From MWDV01 sp002070715 (GTDB lineage Bacteria; Verrucomicrobiota; Verrucomicrobiia; Limisphaerales; MWDV01): DNA of 64,000 nucleotides. The stretch spans positions 50,881 to 114,880 of the forward strand of contig DAONTI010000012.1 of the NCBI GenBank assembly GCA_035411585.1, in the 5' to 3' direction. Below, in pieces: positions 28,001 through 34,608 of the stretch (its first letter is position 1; every line of letters begins with the position of its first letter). The notes under the pieces are model-generated. The model saw only the letters and a program-made list of their open reading frames with translations, made no database searches and was not told where the DNA came from. Position numbers and translations under genes: made by a program.

Positions 28001-28671
28001 ACGGCGCCACCATCACCCTCGCCGCCGGGGCCACGTTGGATGCGCGAGCCGCCGGAGGATTGACGGTGGCAACGGGCAAAACCTTGGTGGGCGAAGGCAA
28101 CATCAACGGCGGCCTGACCATGGCCGCCGGGGCCACGCTCCGGGTCGGCGGCCCGGCCGCGACCGGCACGCTCACTGTGACGGACGGCGGCGCCACGGTG
28201 AACGGCGCCACCTTCATGAAAATCAACGCCGCAACGAAAACCACGGACGCGCTCATCGCCCAAGACAGCATCCAACTGGGCGGCACGCTGACGGTTGACA
28301 ATCTGGGCGGCCGCCTGGCCAATGGCGACACGTTCAAGTTGTTCGACGCTTCCGCGCTTAGTGGCAGCTTCAGCCAGGTAACACTGCCGCTACTCGAACC
28401 CGGCCAGATTTGGATCAACAAACTGAGCACGGACGGGACGCTCGTGGTCATGGACATCGTGCTCACGCCCAAAATGCTGCCGGGCGGCTTCTGGCAGTTT
28501 ACCTGGGATCCCCAGTTGAATGGCCGGGTCCGCTTGCAGGCGCAAACGAACGCCTTGGATGTGGGCTTGAGCGACAACTGGGTGGATTACCCGAACGGAG
28601 ATTTCAACGGTGTGTTGCACACGCCTGATCCCAATTCTCCTTCGGTGTTCTTCCGGTTGCGCACGCAATAA
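25003..28671 (+). CDS. Large secreted protein with autotransporter-associated beta-strand repeats
   Basis: A 1222-residue exported protein, probably surface-attached. The signal peptide is MKIKHLSPALFLAALTASAQ. Residues about 20-215 form an N-terminal domain with a secreted-lectin-like look (GTYQWVSYHHDPNDQTG). From there on the protein is built of autotransporter-associated beta-strand repeats. The clearest are LIAGSGELTLSGGNTYTG, LLKTGSGTLTLSNANDFTG and LRLEAPNTYAGDTTIHAGT. Such repeats fold as a parallel beta-helix. There is no autotransporter barrel. The end (FTWDPQLNGRVRLQAQT through VFFRLRTQ) resembles the C-terminus of the carboxypeptidase at 2310-4715 and may be a sorting domain. A strong terminator follows. 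Confidence 0.85.
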   Translation: MKIKHLSPALFLAALTASAQPLFIDFSSQTSPNNAGYQAYRAANANASSFTAQSFSAFGTTVTIQPVWDIPAANASMRVVDRGTANVGQLGEKADLLRDWLGTDQRTSAGHSGSNPMTFTISGLPAGTYQWVSYHHDPNDQTGIFEAYVQDAKGTAGPMTVDISNGNLPLAGVTKWNTTLTSDGVNPVQLRFVGPSTITIVSQSFFVMNGFELTYLGLGSEWVSPGDGNWSEAANWGANGVPNSTTSLALFGDSILAPSTITVDLPVTLTALNFDSAQSYTLAGAQGITLDGTAGISVNQGSHIIAVPLGVTGGGGLLIAGSGELTLSGGNTYTGPTTANVPTLNVTALANGGSPSSVGASASDAANLTFAQTLRYLGTGHTSDRLFTLSPGTPTLDASGTGALNLNNPGQLETSGTGPRTLILTGTNTGNNTLKAEVPDAGFAPNVTSIQKDGPGKWILAGNNSSSGNVVINEGTLALAAGASLGFPAVITVESGAVLDVSDGGGMTLAFGQVLQGRGSVVGNITDGNSIIRPGGAGTMGTLVFSNALYLNGGNTLEMDLAAETTAGEEVNDLLVVHGDLDLSSVTLKINFTGAAMGGKYRLINYYGTLLGSPNIIVSGLETTRYWGTIDTATPGQINLVISGTPANLTWVGDDNTNPWDLQISATWHNSATSSPDMFNNLDHVTLDQTGSTTPPVEILEPVRPGSVTVAGSADYTLGGAGRLSGAMNLLKTGSGTLTLSNANDFTGTATIAGGTLRLGNHSALGGEAGGTVIENGATLDLFGFRAGNDHITVAGAGVNGQGAIINTGATQQDAIRHLTLAGDTYVTSDFRWDLRGAGGNSSFSGTLDLANHTLTRAGTNRIALVDAVATNAGNIVILEGGISLARSHVGGAGYIDVGTNFVWIENSTVGRVSKSMIFEGGRLQCSGSAFGLESFITNRSGLLVDNSADLTISNIISGGGWLSKSNNGVLRLEAPNTYAGDTTIHAGTLALGVNGTLGDGATITLAAGATLDARAAGGLTVATGKTLVGEGNINGGLTMAAGATLRVGGPAATGTLTVTDGGATVNGATFMKINAATKTTDALIAQDSIQLGGTLTVDNLGGRLANGDTFKLFDASALSGSFSQVTLPLLEPGQIWINKLSTDGTLVVMDIVLTPKMLPGGFWQFTWDPQLNGRVRLQAQTNALDVGLSDNWVDYPNGDFNGVLHTPDPNSPSVFFRLRTQ

Positions 28672-28697
28672 GCGCTTGCGCGCTGGTTCCGTCTTCA

Positions 28698-28736
28698 CCG
28701 GGGCCGTGTGGCGTTTGCCTGCGGCCCCGGTTTTTT
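28698..28736 (+). terminator. Rho-independent terminator after the beta-repeat gene
   Basis: CCGGGGCCG (28698-28706) pairs with CGGCCCCGG (28722-28730), a 9-bp stem with a 15-nt loop, followed by TTTTTT. It lies 27 nt after the stop codon. Confidence 0.85.
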
Positions 28737-28745
28737 GTGGCGAAT

Positions 28746-28771
28746 CCGGCCAACGCATTGGGATTGGCCGG
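28746..28771 (-). terminator. Hairpin at the end of the respiratory operon
   Basis: CCGGCCAA (28746-28753) and TTGGCCGG (28764-28771) form a perfect 8-bp stem, 19 nt after the last stop of the minus-strand operon. It lacks a U-run on that strand, so it may only be an mRNA 3' hairpin. Confidence 0.35.
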
Positions 28772-28790
28772 CCCCGTTGGCGGCGCGGGG

Positions 28791-29390
28791 TTATTGGATC
28801 TTCTTCAACTCGTCAGCCGTCCAAGGCTGCGTGCGCCCGGCGTGGGCCGCTTTGACCGCCCGGATTTCCTCAACGGACACTGCCGGCGATTTGTTGACCC
28901 ACGCCTGCCGGATATACGTCAAGACCGCCGCCAAATCTTCCTCCGGTAATGCGGCGCCCATGGCCGGCATGGCCAGATTCCATTCCTCACCCAGGACGGT
29001 GATGGGACCGGACAATCCATGCAACGCGATCCGGATGATCCGTTCCACGGGATCGGTCACCCACTCGGAGCCCGCCAGGGGCGGGGCTTGGGCCGGCTTG
29101 CCGCTGCCCGTCAGGTCGTGGCACAAGGCGCACACGGTTTCGTAAACCGCCTTGCCCCGGTTGACAAAAGCCTCGGTATCGGAGGCCGGCTGTAATTCGT
29201 CAATTTCACTCAACTGCGCATACGGTGCGTAAACCTGGGCCTGAAACCGGCCGCCGTGCGCGTCGAAATAGACCATCCCCCAATACCCCACCGCGCACAG
29301 CAACATGATCAGCCAGATCGGCATCGCCACGCCGCCGGCCTTGGGTTCGGCCGGTTCGGCAGCAACACGTGGAGACGATGGGGGAGTCAT
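28791..29390 (-). CDS. Monohaem c-type cytochrome, CcoP-like
   Basis: A 199-residue membrane-anchored cytochrome c. One transmembrane helix (MPIWLIMLLCAVGYWGMVYF) is followed by a region like the CcoP N-terminus and a single haem site, CALCH (about residues 88-92), with a likely Met ligand in the LAMPAMG stretch. Classical CcoP has two haem-c domains; here only one is present. It is the last gene of the actA-F/cbb3-like operon, and its ATG overlaps the CcoO-like stop codon (ATGA). It probably takes electrons from the CcoO-like protein to soluble carriers or an oxidase. Confidence 0.8.
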   Translation of the reverse strand: MTPPSSPRVAAEPAEPKAGGVAMPIWLIMLLCAVGYWGMVYFDAHGGRFQAQVYAPYAQLSEIDELQPASDTEAFVNRGKAVYETVCALCHDLTGSGKPAQAPPLAGSEWVTDPVERIIRIALHGLSGPITVLGEEWNLAMPAMGAALPEEDLAAVLTYIRQAWVNKSPAVSVEEIRAVKAAHAGRTQPWTADELKKIQ

Positions 29391-30286
29391 GGCGTTGGCG
29401 ACGGCGTGCCGTCCGGTCCGGTCGGGTTTCCGCGGGGAGCATCCGGCGGTAGCAGCATGGGGGTTTCGAAAAGCTGGGCCGAGGCTTTGAGGCTTAACAA
29501 ATAGGCCGCCAAAGCCCGGGCTTCGGGTTTGGGCACGATCTCAAAGCCGCGTTCCGCCGGGGCGGTATCCGGCAACCGCAGGGCGTCGGGCGAAGGCGCG
29601 CCTTGAAGAGGGCGTTTCTCGAAAAGATAACGATAGGCCGGCATCATGGATTTGGGCGTCACGAGGCGCGGATCATAAAGATGCCAGAACAACCACTCCT
29701 CACTGACGGCCCGCAAGCCCAGGTTCGCCAGGTCCGGCCCCACCCGTTGCGATCCCAACAGCACCGGCTCATCAAACAGATAATCCGCCGCCACACTGCG
29801 TCGTTTGCCCCATCCGCGCGCCAGATCGGGGCCCACCGGTTGCACTGTGATCACGGCTTGCGCGCCGGTGACTTCGATCTGCCGTCGGGCGCGATCCGCC
29901 TCCGCGCGGGTCACCCCGCGGAGAATTTGCTGCGGCAATGTCCGCACCCGCCGCGCCGCTTGGTTGCGGTTAAGATCGGGCGCAACTTTCAAAATGACCT
30001 CCACCAGCTCGGTCAAATTCGTTTCCGCCTTGATCACCGCCAGGCCGATTTCGACGCCCTCCTGACGCACCTGCTGGCTATGGCAACTGGCGCAACCGTT
30101 GGCTCGGTACACCTCGCGTCCCTGCGCGGCCAAGCCGGGCCGGGCTTGGGGATAAAACTCGCCGCCAGGCACGGTTTTGGCCTCGACCTGCCGGCCCAGT
30201 TGAACCTGCGGGCCCAACACCAGTCCAAACCAAGAGCTGGCCAGCGCCAAAAATGCGGCCAAGAAAATGAACGCCCCGTGATTCAC
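29387..30286 (-). CDS. CcoO (FixO)-like c-type cytochrome with inserted L7/L12-like domain
   Basis: A 299-residue monohaem membrane cytochrome like subunit II of cbb3 oxidases. It has one N-terminal helix, then CASCH (residues 65-69) within GCASCHSQQVR, the CcoO signature. After that comes a 70-residue insertion (residues 78-148) absent from CcoO. CcoO sequence resumes at GWGKRRSVAADYLFDEPVLLGSQRVGPDLANLG and MMPAYRYLF. The insertion aligns gap-free over its C-terminal 40 residues with the pattern of ribosomal L7/L12 C-terminal domains (conserved GV, an EA pair, and E..GA before the last strand). The GTG start at 30286 overlaps the stop of the CcoN-like gene (GTGA). A longer open frame upstream overlaps the CcoN-like gene and is not CcoO-like. 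Confidence 0.85.
   Translation of the reverse strand: MNHGAFIFLAAFLALASSWFGLVLGPQVQLGRQVEAKTVPGGEFYPQARPGLAAQGREVYRANGCASCHSQQVRQEGVEIGLAVIKAETNLTELVEVILKVAPDLNRNQAARRVRTLPQQILRGVTRAEADRARRQIEVTGAQAVITVQPVGPDLARGWGKRRSVAADYLFDEPVLLGSQRVGPDLANLGLRAVSEEWLFWHLYDPRLVTPKSMMPAYRYLFEKRPLQGAPSPDALRLPDTAPAERGFEIVPKPEARALAAYLLSLKASAQLFETPMLLPPDAPRGNPTGPDGTPSPTP
29843..30055 (-). other. L7/L12 C-terminal-domain-like insertion in the CcoO-like cytochrome
   Basis: Residues 78-148 of the CcoO-like protein. It reads like the beta-alpha-alpha-beta-alpha-beta L7/L12 CTD: a VILK strand, LNRNQAARRV where L7/L12 has GLGLKEAKDLV, P..I..GV, then TRAEADRARRQIEVTGAQA. The match was made by eye. Confidence 0.6.
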
Positions 30287-31746
30287 CCCGGCACCTCTTC
30301 TACTTTGACGGGTGCCGTGCCGGCCGCCCAAAAATCCGCCAACCGCGCGCGGCCCAAACTCCCCAGCACCCCCCAGACGTTGCGCACGAAAATGAAATTG
30401 GCGAACAGCACCAGCAATTCCCCCAGCGTGCTGATGCGCAGCGGCATCAGGGTCGAGTTCACCGTTGCCGTGAAGGGCACCGTGGCGTCGGCCAGTTTCA
30501 ATCCCTGCAGGGTCCCGGCCACCGCCAGTGGAAGGACGGTCAGAACGATCCCCGCCACCGCCACCCAGAAATGGACCCGGACACAAAAAGCGCACAGTGG
30601 CCGTCCGCTGATCCGGGGCAGGAGATGATACACCCCACCCGTGGCGACCATGACAAAAAACCCATAAATCGCCAGGTGATCCTGCGCGGGGACCAACCAG
30701 GTAAACTGCCAGAGATTTCCCGTATAAGGCGCGCCCAATGCCGCATAAACGAGAGACGCGATAACAAAGGCGACCAAACCCACGAGCACAAACCGCAGCG
30801 ATACATCCGCCCACGCCGCCCTCCCCTGCCCTTTCAGGGTCCGCCAGCAGTTGAGGATGGTGGCCAGCAGCGGGACCAGCCCCAGCACCACCGCCACAGA
30901 GCTCAACGTGGGAATCCACGCCGGCACGGGGGCGCTGCCGGGAATCCCCGACCAACTGCCAAACAGGACCAAGCCGCCAAAGGTTACCCCGGCCAGGGCG
31001 CGACTATGCAGCGGCCGGGCCAGCAGTTTCGGCACGAAATAAAAAATCAGCCCCACCCCCACCAGTCCCAGCCAGACGACGCGCAGATTCGCCGCATACC
31101 ACCACGCGATGACCGATTGGGTCACCCCGCGCACCGGCCAAACCAGCAGCAGCAGATTGGCCGTCGAATAAATCCAGGGAAACCAAAACAACGCGGCGAG
31201 CAAAAACCATTGGGACGGATAAAACGCGCGTTCCGTGCGCCGGCGGGTGGTGGCCAGCGCCGCGCCGCACAACAGCAAGTAACCCAGGAACAATAAGACG
31301 GCGGCTGGCCGCGGCATTTCCAGCCACTCGAAACCGGTATTGGCGCCACGGAGCAGGGCCACAAAACCAACCAGCACACCGCCATGCCAGAGTTGGGCGC
31401 CCGCCACCGCCAGCGTGGGCAACGCAAGCCGCGTTGCGCCCAAACGGCAGAGCATCCACAGAGCCACGCCCAAACCCGCCGGCATCGCCCCACCATACAA
31501 CAGGACATTCCACGCGGCCGGCCGCACGCGGCCATAGGTCAGCCACGCCTGATCGGCCAGAAAACCGGGACCGTGAAACTTGATGGAGGCGATGAGCGCG
31601 CAGACCGACGCCAGCAGCAACCAGAACGCCGCGCCGCCAAACAACCAAAGCAACGGCGTCCGGCTGGAAAGATCCACGTCCGCCGGCGTTGGCGGCGTGC
31701 GGGCGGGGATGTTTGACGGTGAAGCTGCGAAAGTCGCGTTCATCAA
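30283..31746 (-). CDS. CcoN-like membrane protein lacking haem and copper ligands
   Basis: A 487-residue polytopic protein homologous to CcoN, the catalytic subunit of cbb3 oxidases. Homology is clear: WLTYGRVRP (CcoN has a WxTFGRxRP stretch), WWY.(A/G)xN, FYFVPKLLARPL and VYHLLPRISGRPL. Yet the metal ligands are gone. The helix-II haem-b His is Ala78, the first copper His is Ala219, the HH copper pair is Pro269-Gly270, and the haem-b3 His is Gln355. Only His357, the second low-spin haem ligand, remains. It therefore cannot reduce oxygen. It may act as a membrane scaffold or quinone/cytochrome docking unit. It lies after actF and a small membrane-protein gene, before a CcoO-like gene. Confidence 0.8.
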   Translation of the reverse strand: MMNATFAASPSNIPARTPPTPADVDLSSRTPLLWLFGGAAFWLLLASVCALIASIKFHGPGFLADQAWLTYGRVRPAAWNVLLYGGAMPAGLGVALWMLCRLGATRLALPTLAVAGAQLWHGGVLVGFVALLRGANTGFEWLEMPRPAAVLLFLGYLLLCGAALATTRRRTERAFYPSQWFLLAALFWFPWIYSTANLLLLVWPVRGVTQSVIAWWYAANLRVVWLGLVGVGLIFYFVPKLLARPLHSRALAGVTFGGLVLFGSWSGIPGSAPVPAWIPTLSSVAVVLGLVPLLATILNCWRTLKGQGRAAWADVSLRFVLVGLVAFVIASLVYAALGAPYTGNLWQFTWLVPAQDHLAIYGFFVMVATGGVYHLLPRISGRPLCAFCVRVHFWVAVAGIVLTVLPLAVAGTLQGLKLADATVPFTATVNSTLMPLRISTLGELLVLFANFIFVRNVWGVLGSLGRARLADFWAAGTAPVKVEEVPG

Positions 31747-31757
31747 ACCGGCGGCGG

Positions 31758-32135
31758 CTATTCGTATTCGCTGGGTTTTTCCGGCGGTGGCGGCGGAACA
31801 AACGTCGCTTTTTCAAGGCGCGCGAGCAGATTGGAGCGGGCCTGCGCGGGATGCCGCCATTCCCGCTCGGTCAAGGCGAGTGCAATCTCCACGGGCAACC
31901 GCACGATGCCCTTGGGTTGATCCAGCCACCCGGCGGTCGTCAAGGCTTGCGCGTCGGCGGCTTGGACTTCCGCCAGTGCCTTGAGCCGCACGGCCACGGA
32001 ATCCTCACTCAGCGGCGGCGGTTGCACCAGGCGGCGCGTGGCCAAAATCAGCAGAACAAAAATCAGGCACGCCCCCAAGCCGGCCACCAAGACGCTCCAG
32101 AAACCGCGGGAACCATTGGCGTATGCGTTCATCAA
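31758..32135 (-). CDS. Small single-helix membrane protein of the act operon
   Basis: A 125-residue protein, MMNAYANGSRGFWSVLVAG then a helix (LGACLIFVLLILATRRLVQ) and a soluble tail ending in a proline run (FVPPPPPEKPSEYE). No recognised family. It overlaps actF by 4 nt (ATGA) and precedes the CcoN-like gene by 11 nt, so it probably belongs to the complex as an accessory subunit. Confidence 0.6.
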   Translation of the reverse strand: MMNAYANGSRGFWSVLVAGLGACLIFVLLILATRRLVQPPPLSEDSVAVRLKALAEVQAADAQALTTAGWLDQPKGIVRLPVEIALALTEREWRHPAQARSNLLARLEKATFVPPPPPEKPSEYE

Positions 32136-33415
32136 TGACCTCCTTTCGGGCGGATGGCGGCGTCGGGTAAATCGTCAATTTGATCCAGTTCGCCTCCGGA
32201 AATTTGTGTCGGCACCGGATGGAACAAGCCCATGGCCTCGATGAGCCGCGGATCCTTCAACGGATACGGCGCGTGCGCATGAAAGCGGTGAAGAAACAGT
32301 TTCGTGAGCAGCCCCCCCAACAAGGCCAGGCAGGCAAAATCAAGCCACACCCAGCGCAGCGGGAACCCCGTCGGATGTTGAAGCGGCATGATGTTGAACG
32401 ACAGATCAAAGTAATGCATCAACAAACCCCACAGTCCCAGGGGAAACATCACCCAGAACCGGACTTTGACATCAATGCGGAGCAGCAACAGGAACGGCAG
32501 GAAAAAGTGGCCGAAGATGATGATCATCCCGATCCACCACCACGATCCCTGCTCGCGCACGATGTACCAAAAGGTTTCCTCCGGCAGGTTGCCGTTCCAA
32601 ATGACAAAATACTGGGAGAAATGGATGTAGGCGTAAAACACGGTGAAGGCCAGCATCAGGGTGCCGAGGAAGTAATACTGGTGCTGGTGCAACACATGTG
32701 TGATGACGCGCTGCCGGTTGAGAACCATCATGATGATGAACACCACGCCCAGGCTCGCCCAGACACTGCCGGCGAAATAATAAACACCATACATCGTGGA
32801 GAACCATTCGTGCGCCAGCGCCTTCATCCACATGATCGCCGCCAGGGTCAGTGTCACGGCAAAAGCGAAAATGCCCCAACTGGCGTGAAAACGCATCCGG
32901 TGCGTGCATTGGGCGGCCCCGGATTCATCCTGTTGCAACGACCAGTGCCGCAGCCGCGACGTCAGCAACCACCACGCGCCGAAGCACACCCCCGCCACCA
33001 GGTAGAAGCCCGGCCAGGTGAACAATGGATGCTTGGCGTGCAGCGCATGGTCGCTGGCCGGATCCCGCGTCATCCACGGATACAATCGCGGCGCCAACAC
33101 CGCGAGGGGGATGAAGCAAAGCGCCAACGCCGGCGACAGCAAACTGGCAATGTGCTCGCAGAACCGGCGGAGCGGCACGGACCAACCGGCGTCAAACAAG
33201 TGATGCACCAGCACCAGAAACAAAGCCCCCAGTCCGAGGCTGAGATAAAACATGAACGCCAGCAGATAGGAATAGCCAAACTGGATGCGGTCCTGCCACC
33301 ACCCCACGGCACTGAACAGCACCCCGAACACGATCAGTCCGTTCAGGATTTTTTGCCACCGATGCAGCGGCAACGGCGGACGCGGCGGATTGGGATTCTC
33401 AGCTTCGTCGCTCAT
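32132..33415 (-). CDS. actF: Alternative complex III subunit ActF
   Basis: Integral membrane protein of the quinol:cytochrome c/oxidase oxidoreductase (alternative complex III). The 427 residues have about ten transmembrane helices and the typical blocks IQFGYSYLLAFMFYLSLGLG, YYFLGTLMLAFTVFYAYIHFSQYFVIWNGNLPEE and FDLSFNIMPLQHPTGFPLRW. ActF is a truncated NrfD-like subunit that helps form the membrane core with ActC. It starts 3 nt after actE stops. Confidence 0.9.
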   Translation of the reverse strand: MSDEAENPNPPRPPLPLHRWQKILNGLIVFGVLFSAVGWWQDRIQFGYSYLLAFMFYLSLGLGALFLVLVHHLFDAGWSVPLRRFCEHIASLLSPALALCFIPLAVLAPRLYPWMTRDPASDHALHAKHPLFTWPGFYLVAGVCFGAWWLLTSRLRHWSLQQDESGAAQCTHRMRFHASWGIFAFAVTLTLAAIMWMKALAHEWFSTMYGVYYFAGSVWASLGVVFIIMMVLNRQRVITHVLHQHQYYFLGTLMLAFTVFYAYIHFSQYFVIWNGNLPEETFWYIVREQGSWWWIGMIIIFGHFFLPFLLLLRIDVKVRFWVMFPLGLWGLLMHYFDLSFNIMPLQHPTGFPLRWVWLDFACLALLGGLLTKLFLHRFHAHAPYPLKDPRLIEAMGLFHPVPTQISGGELDQIDDLPDAAIRPKGGH

Positions 33416-33418
33416 AAA

Positions 33419-34063
33419 TCACTTGCTCAAGTTCGCCCGCAGTTCGGGCGGTAAATCCTCCAGATCGCCCAGCCGGCTGCGGTGCAGGGCGCGAAGATAG
33501 GCGATGACCGCCCAGCGATCCTCCACCGGCACCTGCGCGGCATAGGAAGGCATCAGGTTTTTGCCCTCGGTAATGATCTGGAAAATCTCGCCGTCGGCCA
33601 TTTCCACGATCCGTTTGTCATGCAGATTGGCCACCGCCGGCATGCCCAGTGTTTTCGTCACGCCGTTGCCATCGCCCGTGCCGCCATGACAAGGGGCGCA
33701 ATAAATCGTGAACCGTTCCTGGCCGCGGTGCAGCAACCGCCCCGTCACCGCCAGCGGATTGGTTTCAATAAAATTGGTCGTGCCCGTCACGCGCCCCGTA
33801 TTGACCGGCGCGTCCGCGAACGGCAACACCGGTCCGGCCAGGGTTTGAATTGGGGCCAAGCGCGCCACGGTACCCGGCACGGGCAGTTGCGAGCTAAGCC
33901 GGTTCGTGAAAAATGCGTTCGGCTGCTGCGGCCGCAGCTTGAGTTGCCGGTCCATGTCCGGGAACACCTCGATGGGCGGCCGCCGCGACCGGCTGCCCCG
34001 TTTGCCGGCGATGGCTACGACCGCCACGATCGCCACGGTGAAAAGAATGAAAAAGTAACGCAT
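33419..34063 (-). CDS. actE: Alternative complex III monohaem cytochrome c ActE
   Basis: A 214-residue membrane-anchored cytochrome c. The N-terminal helix (MRYFFILFTVAIVAVVAIAG) is followed by PPIEVFPDMDRQLKLRPQ, typical of ActE, and one CAPCHG haem site; MPSYAAQVPVEDRWAVIAYLRAL provides the likely Met ligand. It accepts electrons from ActA/ActB and passes them on. It overlaps actD by one base. Confidence 0.92.
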   Translation of the reverse strand: MRYFFILFTVAIVAVVAIAGKRGSRSRRPPIEVFPDMDRQLKLRPQQPNAFFTNRLSSQLPVPGTVARLAPIQTLAGPVLPFADAPVNTGRVTGTTNFIETNPLAVTGRLLHRGQERFTIYCAPCHGGTGDGNGVTKTLGMPAVANLHDKRIVEMADGEIFQIITEGKNLMPSYAAQVPVEDRWAVIAYLRALHRSRLGDLEDLPPELRANLSK

Positions 34064-34608
34064 CAGGCCTCCACCGTTTCAATGTGCGCGCTGCCCGTGG
34101 ACTCGAGCAGTTGGCGGGTTTCCGTGGCGTGATACCGGGGGTCGTCCGTTTCAATCACGAGATAAAACCGGTCGTGCGACGCGCCGCGCTGGATGAAGCG
34201 GCGGTGTTTCAGCAGCGGATGATACAGGCGCGGCAGGCGGTTCAAAAACAACATCCCGCCCAGCGCCCCAAAGGCGCCGAAGAGGATGGTCAATTCATAC
34301 GACGGCGGGAAGGCGCCAAACGGGCTGAACAACGGCTTGCCGCCAATGATCAACGGGTAATCCAGCGCGTTCATGAACCAGATCATCAGCATGCCGGTCG
34401 CGTAACCGGTCACGCCGCCCAGAAACGCGAACCAGCCCACCTTCGAGTTCTTCAGCCCCATCGCCTTGTCCATGCCGTGGACGGGAAACGGGGTGAAGAC
34501 ATCCCAGCGCCGGAAGCCGGCGTCCCGCACCTTTTCCGCCGCGTGCAACAGATCCGCCGGCGTGGTGTATTCCGCAATCAAACCGTAAATTTTGTCCGGG
34601 GTGCTCAT
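34063..34608 (-). CDS. actD: Alternative complex III subunit ActD (DUF3341)
   Basis: A 181-residue membrane subunit with two helices (FAFLGGVTGYATGMLMIWFMNA and ELTILFGAFGALGGMLFLN). Typical DUF3341 blocks are LIAEYTTPADLLHAAEKVRDAGF and FPVHGMDKAMGL. It sits peripherally in the membrane part. The start overlaps the actC stop (ATGA). Confidence 0.93.
   Translation of the reverse strand: MSTPDKIYGLIAEYTTPADLLHAAEKVRDAGFRRWDVFTPFPVHGMDKAMGLKNSKVGWFAFLGGVTGYATGMLMIWFMNALDYPLIIGGKPLFSPFGAFPPSYELTILFGAFGALGGMLFLNRLPRLYHPLLKHRRFIQRGASHDRFYLVIETDDPRYHATETRQLLESTGSAHIETVEA

Noticed and set aside
26212..28275. 687-codon frame antisense to the beta-repeat gene
   Set aside because: Gly/Ala/Arg-rich mirror of the repeat protein; no family look.
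30287..30955. N-terminal extension of the CcoO-like gene
   Set aside because: This part overlaps the CcoN-like gene out of frame and has no CcoO similarity; GTG 30286 gives a normal CcoO start with a GTGA overlap.
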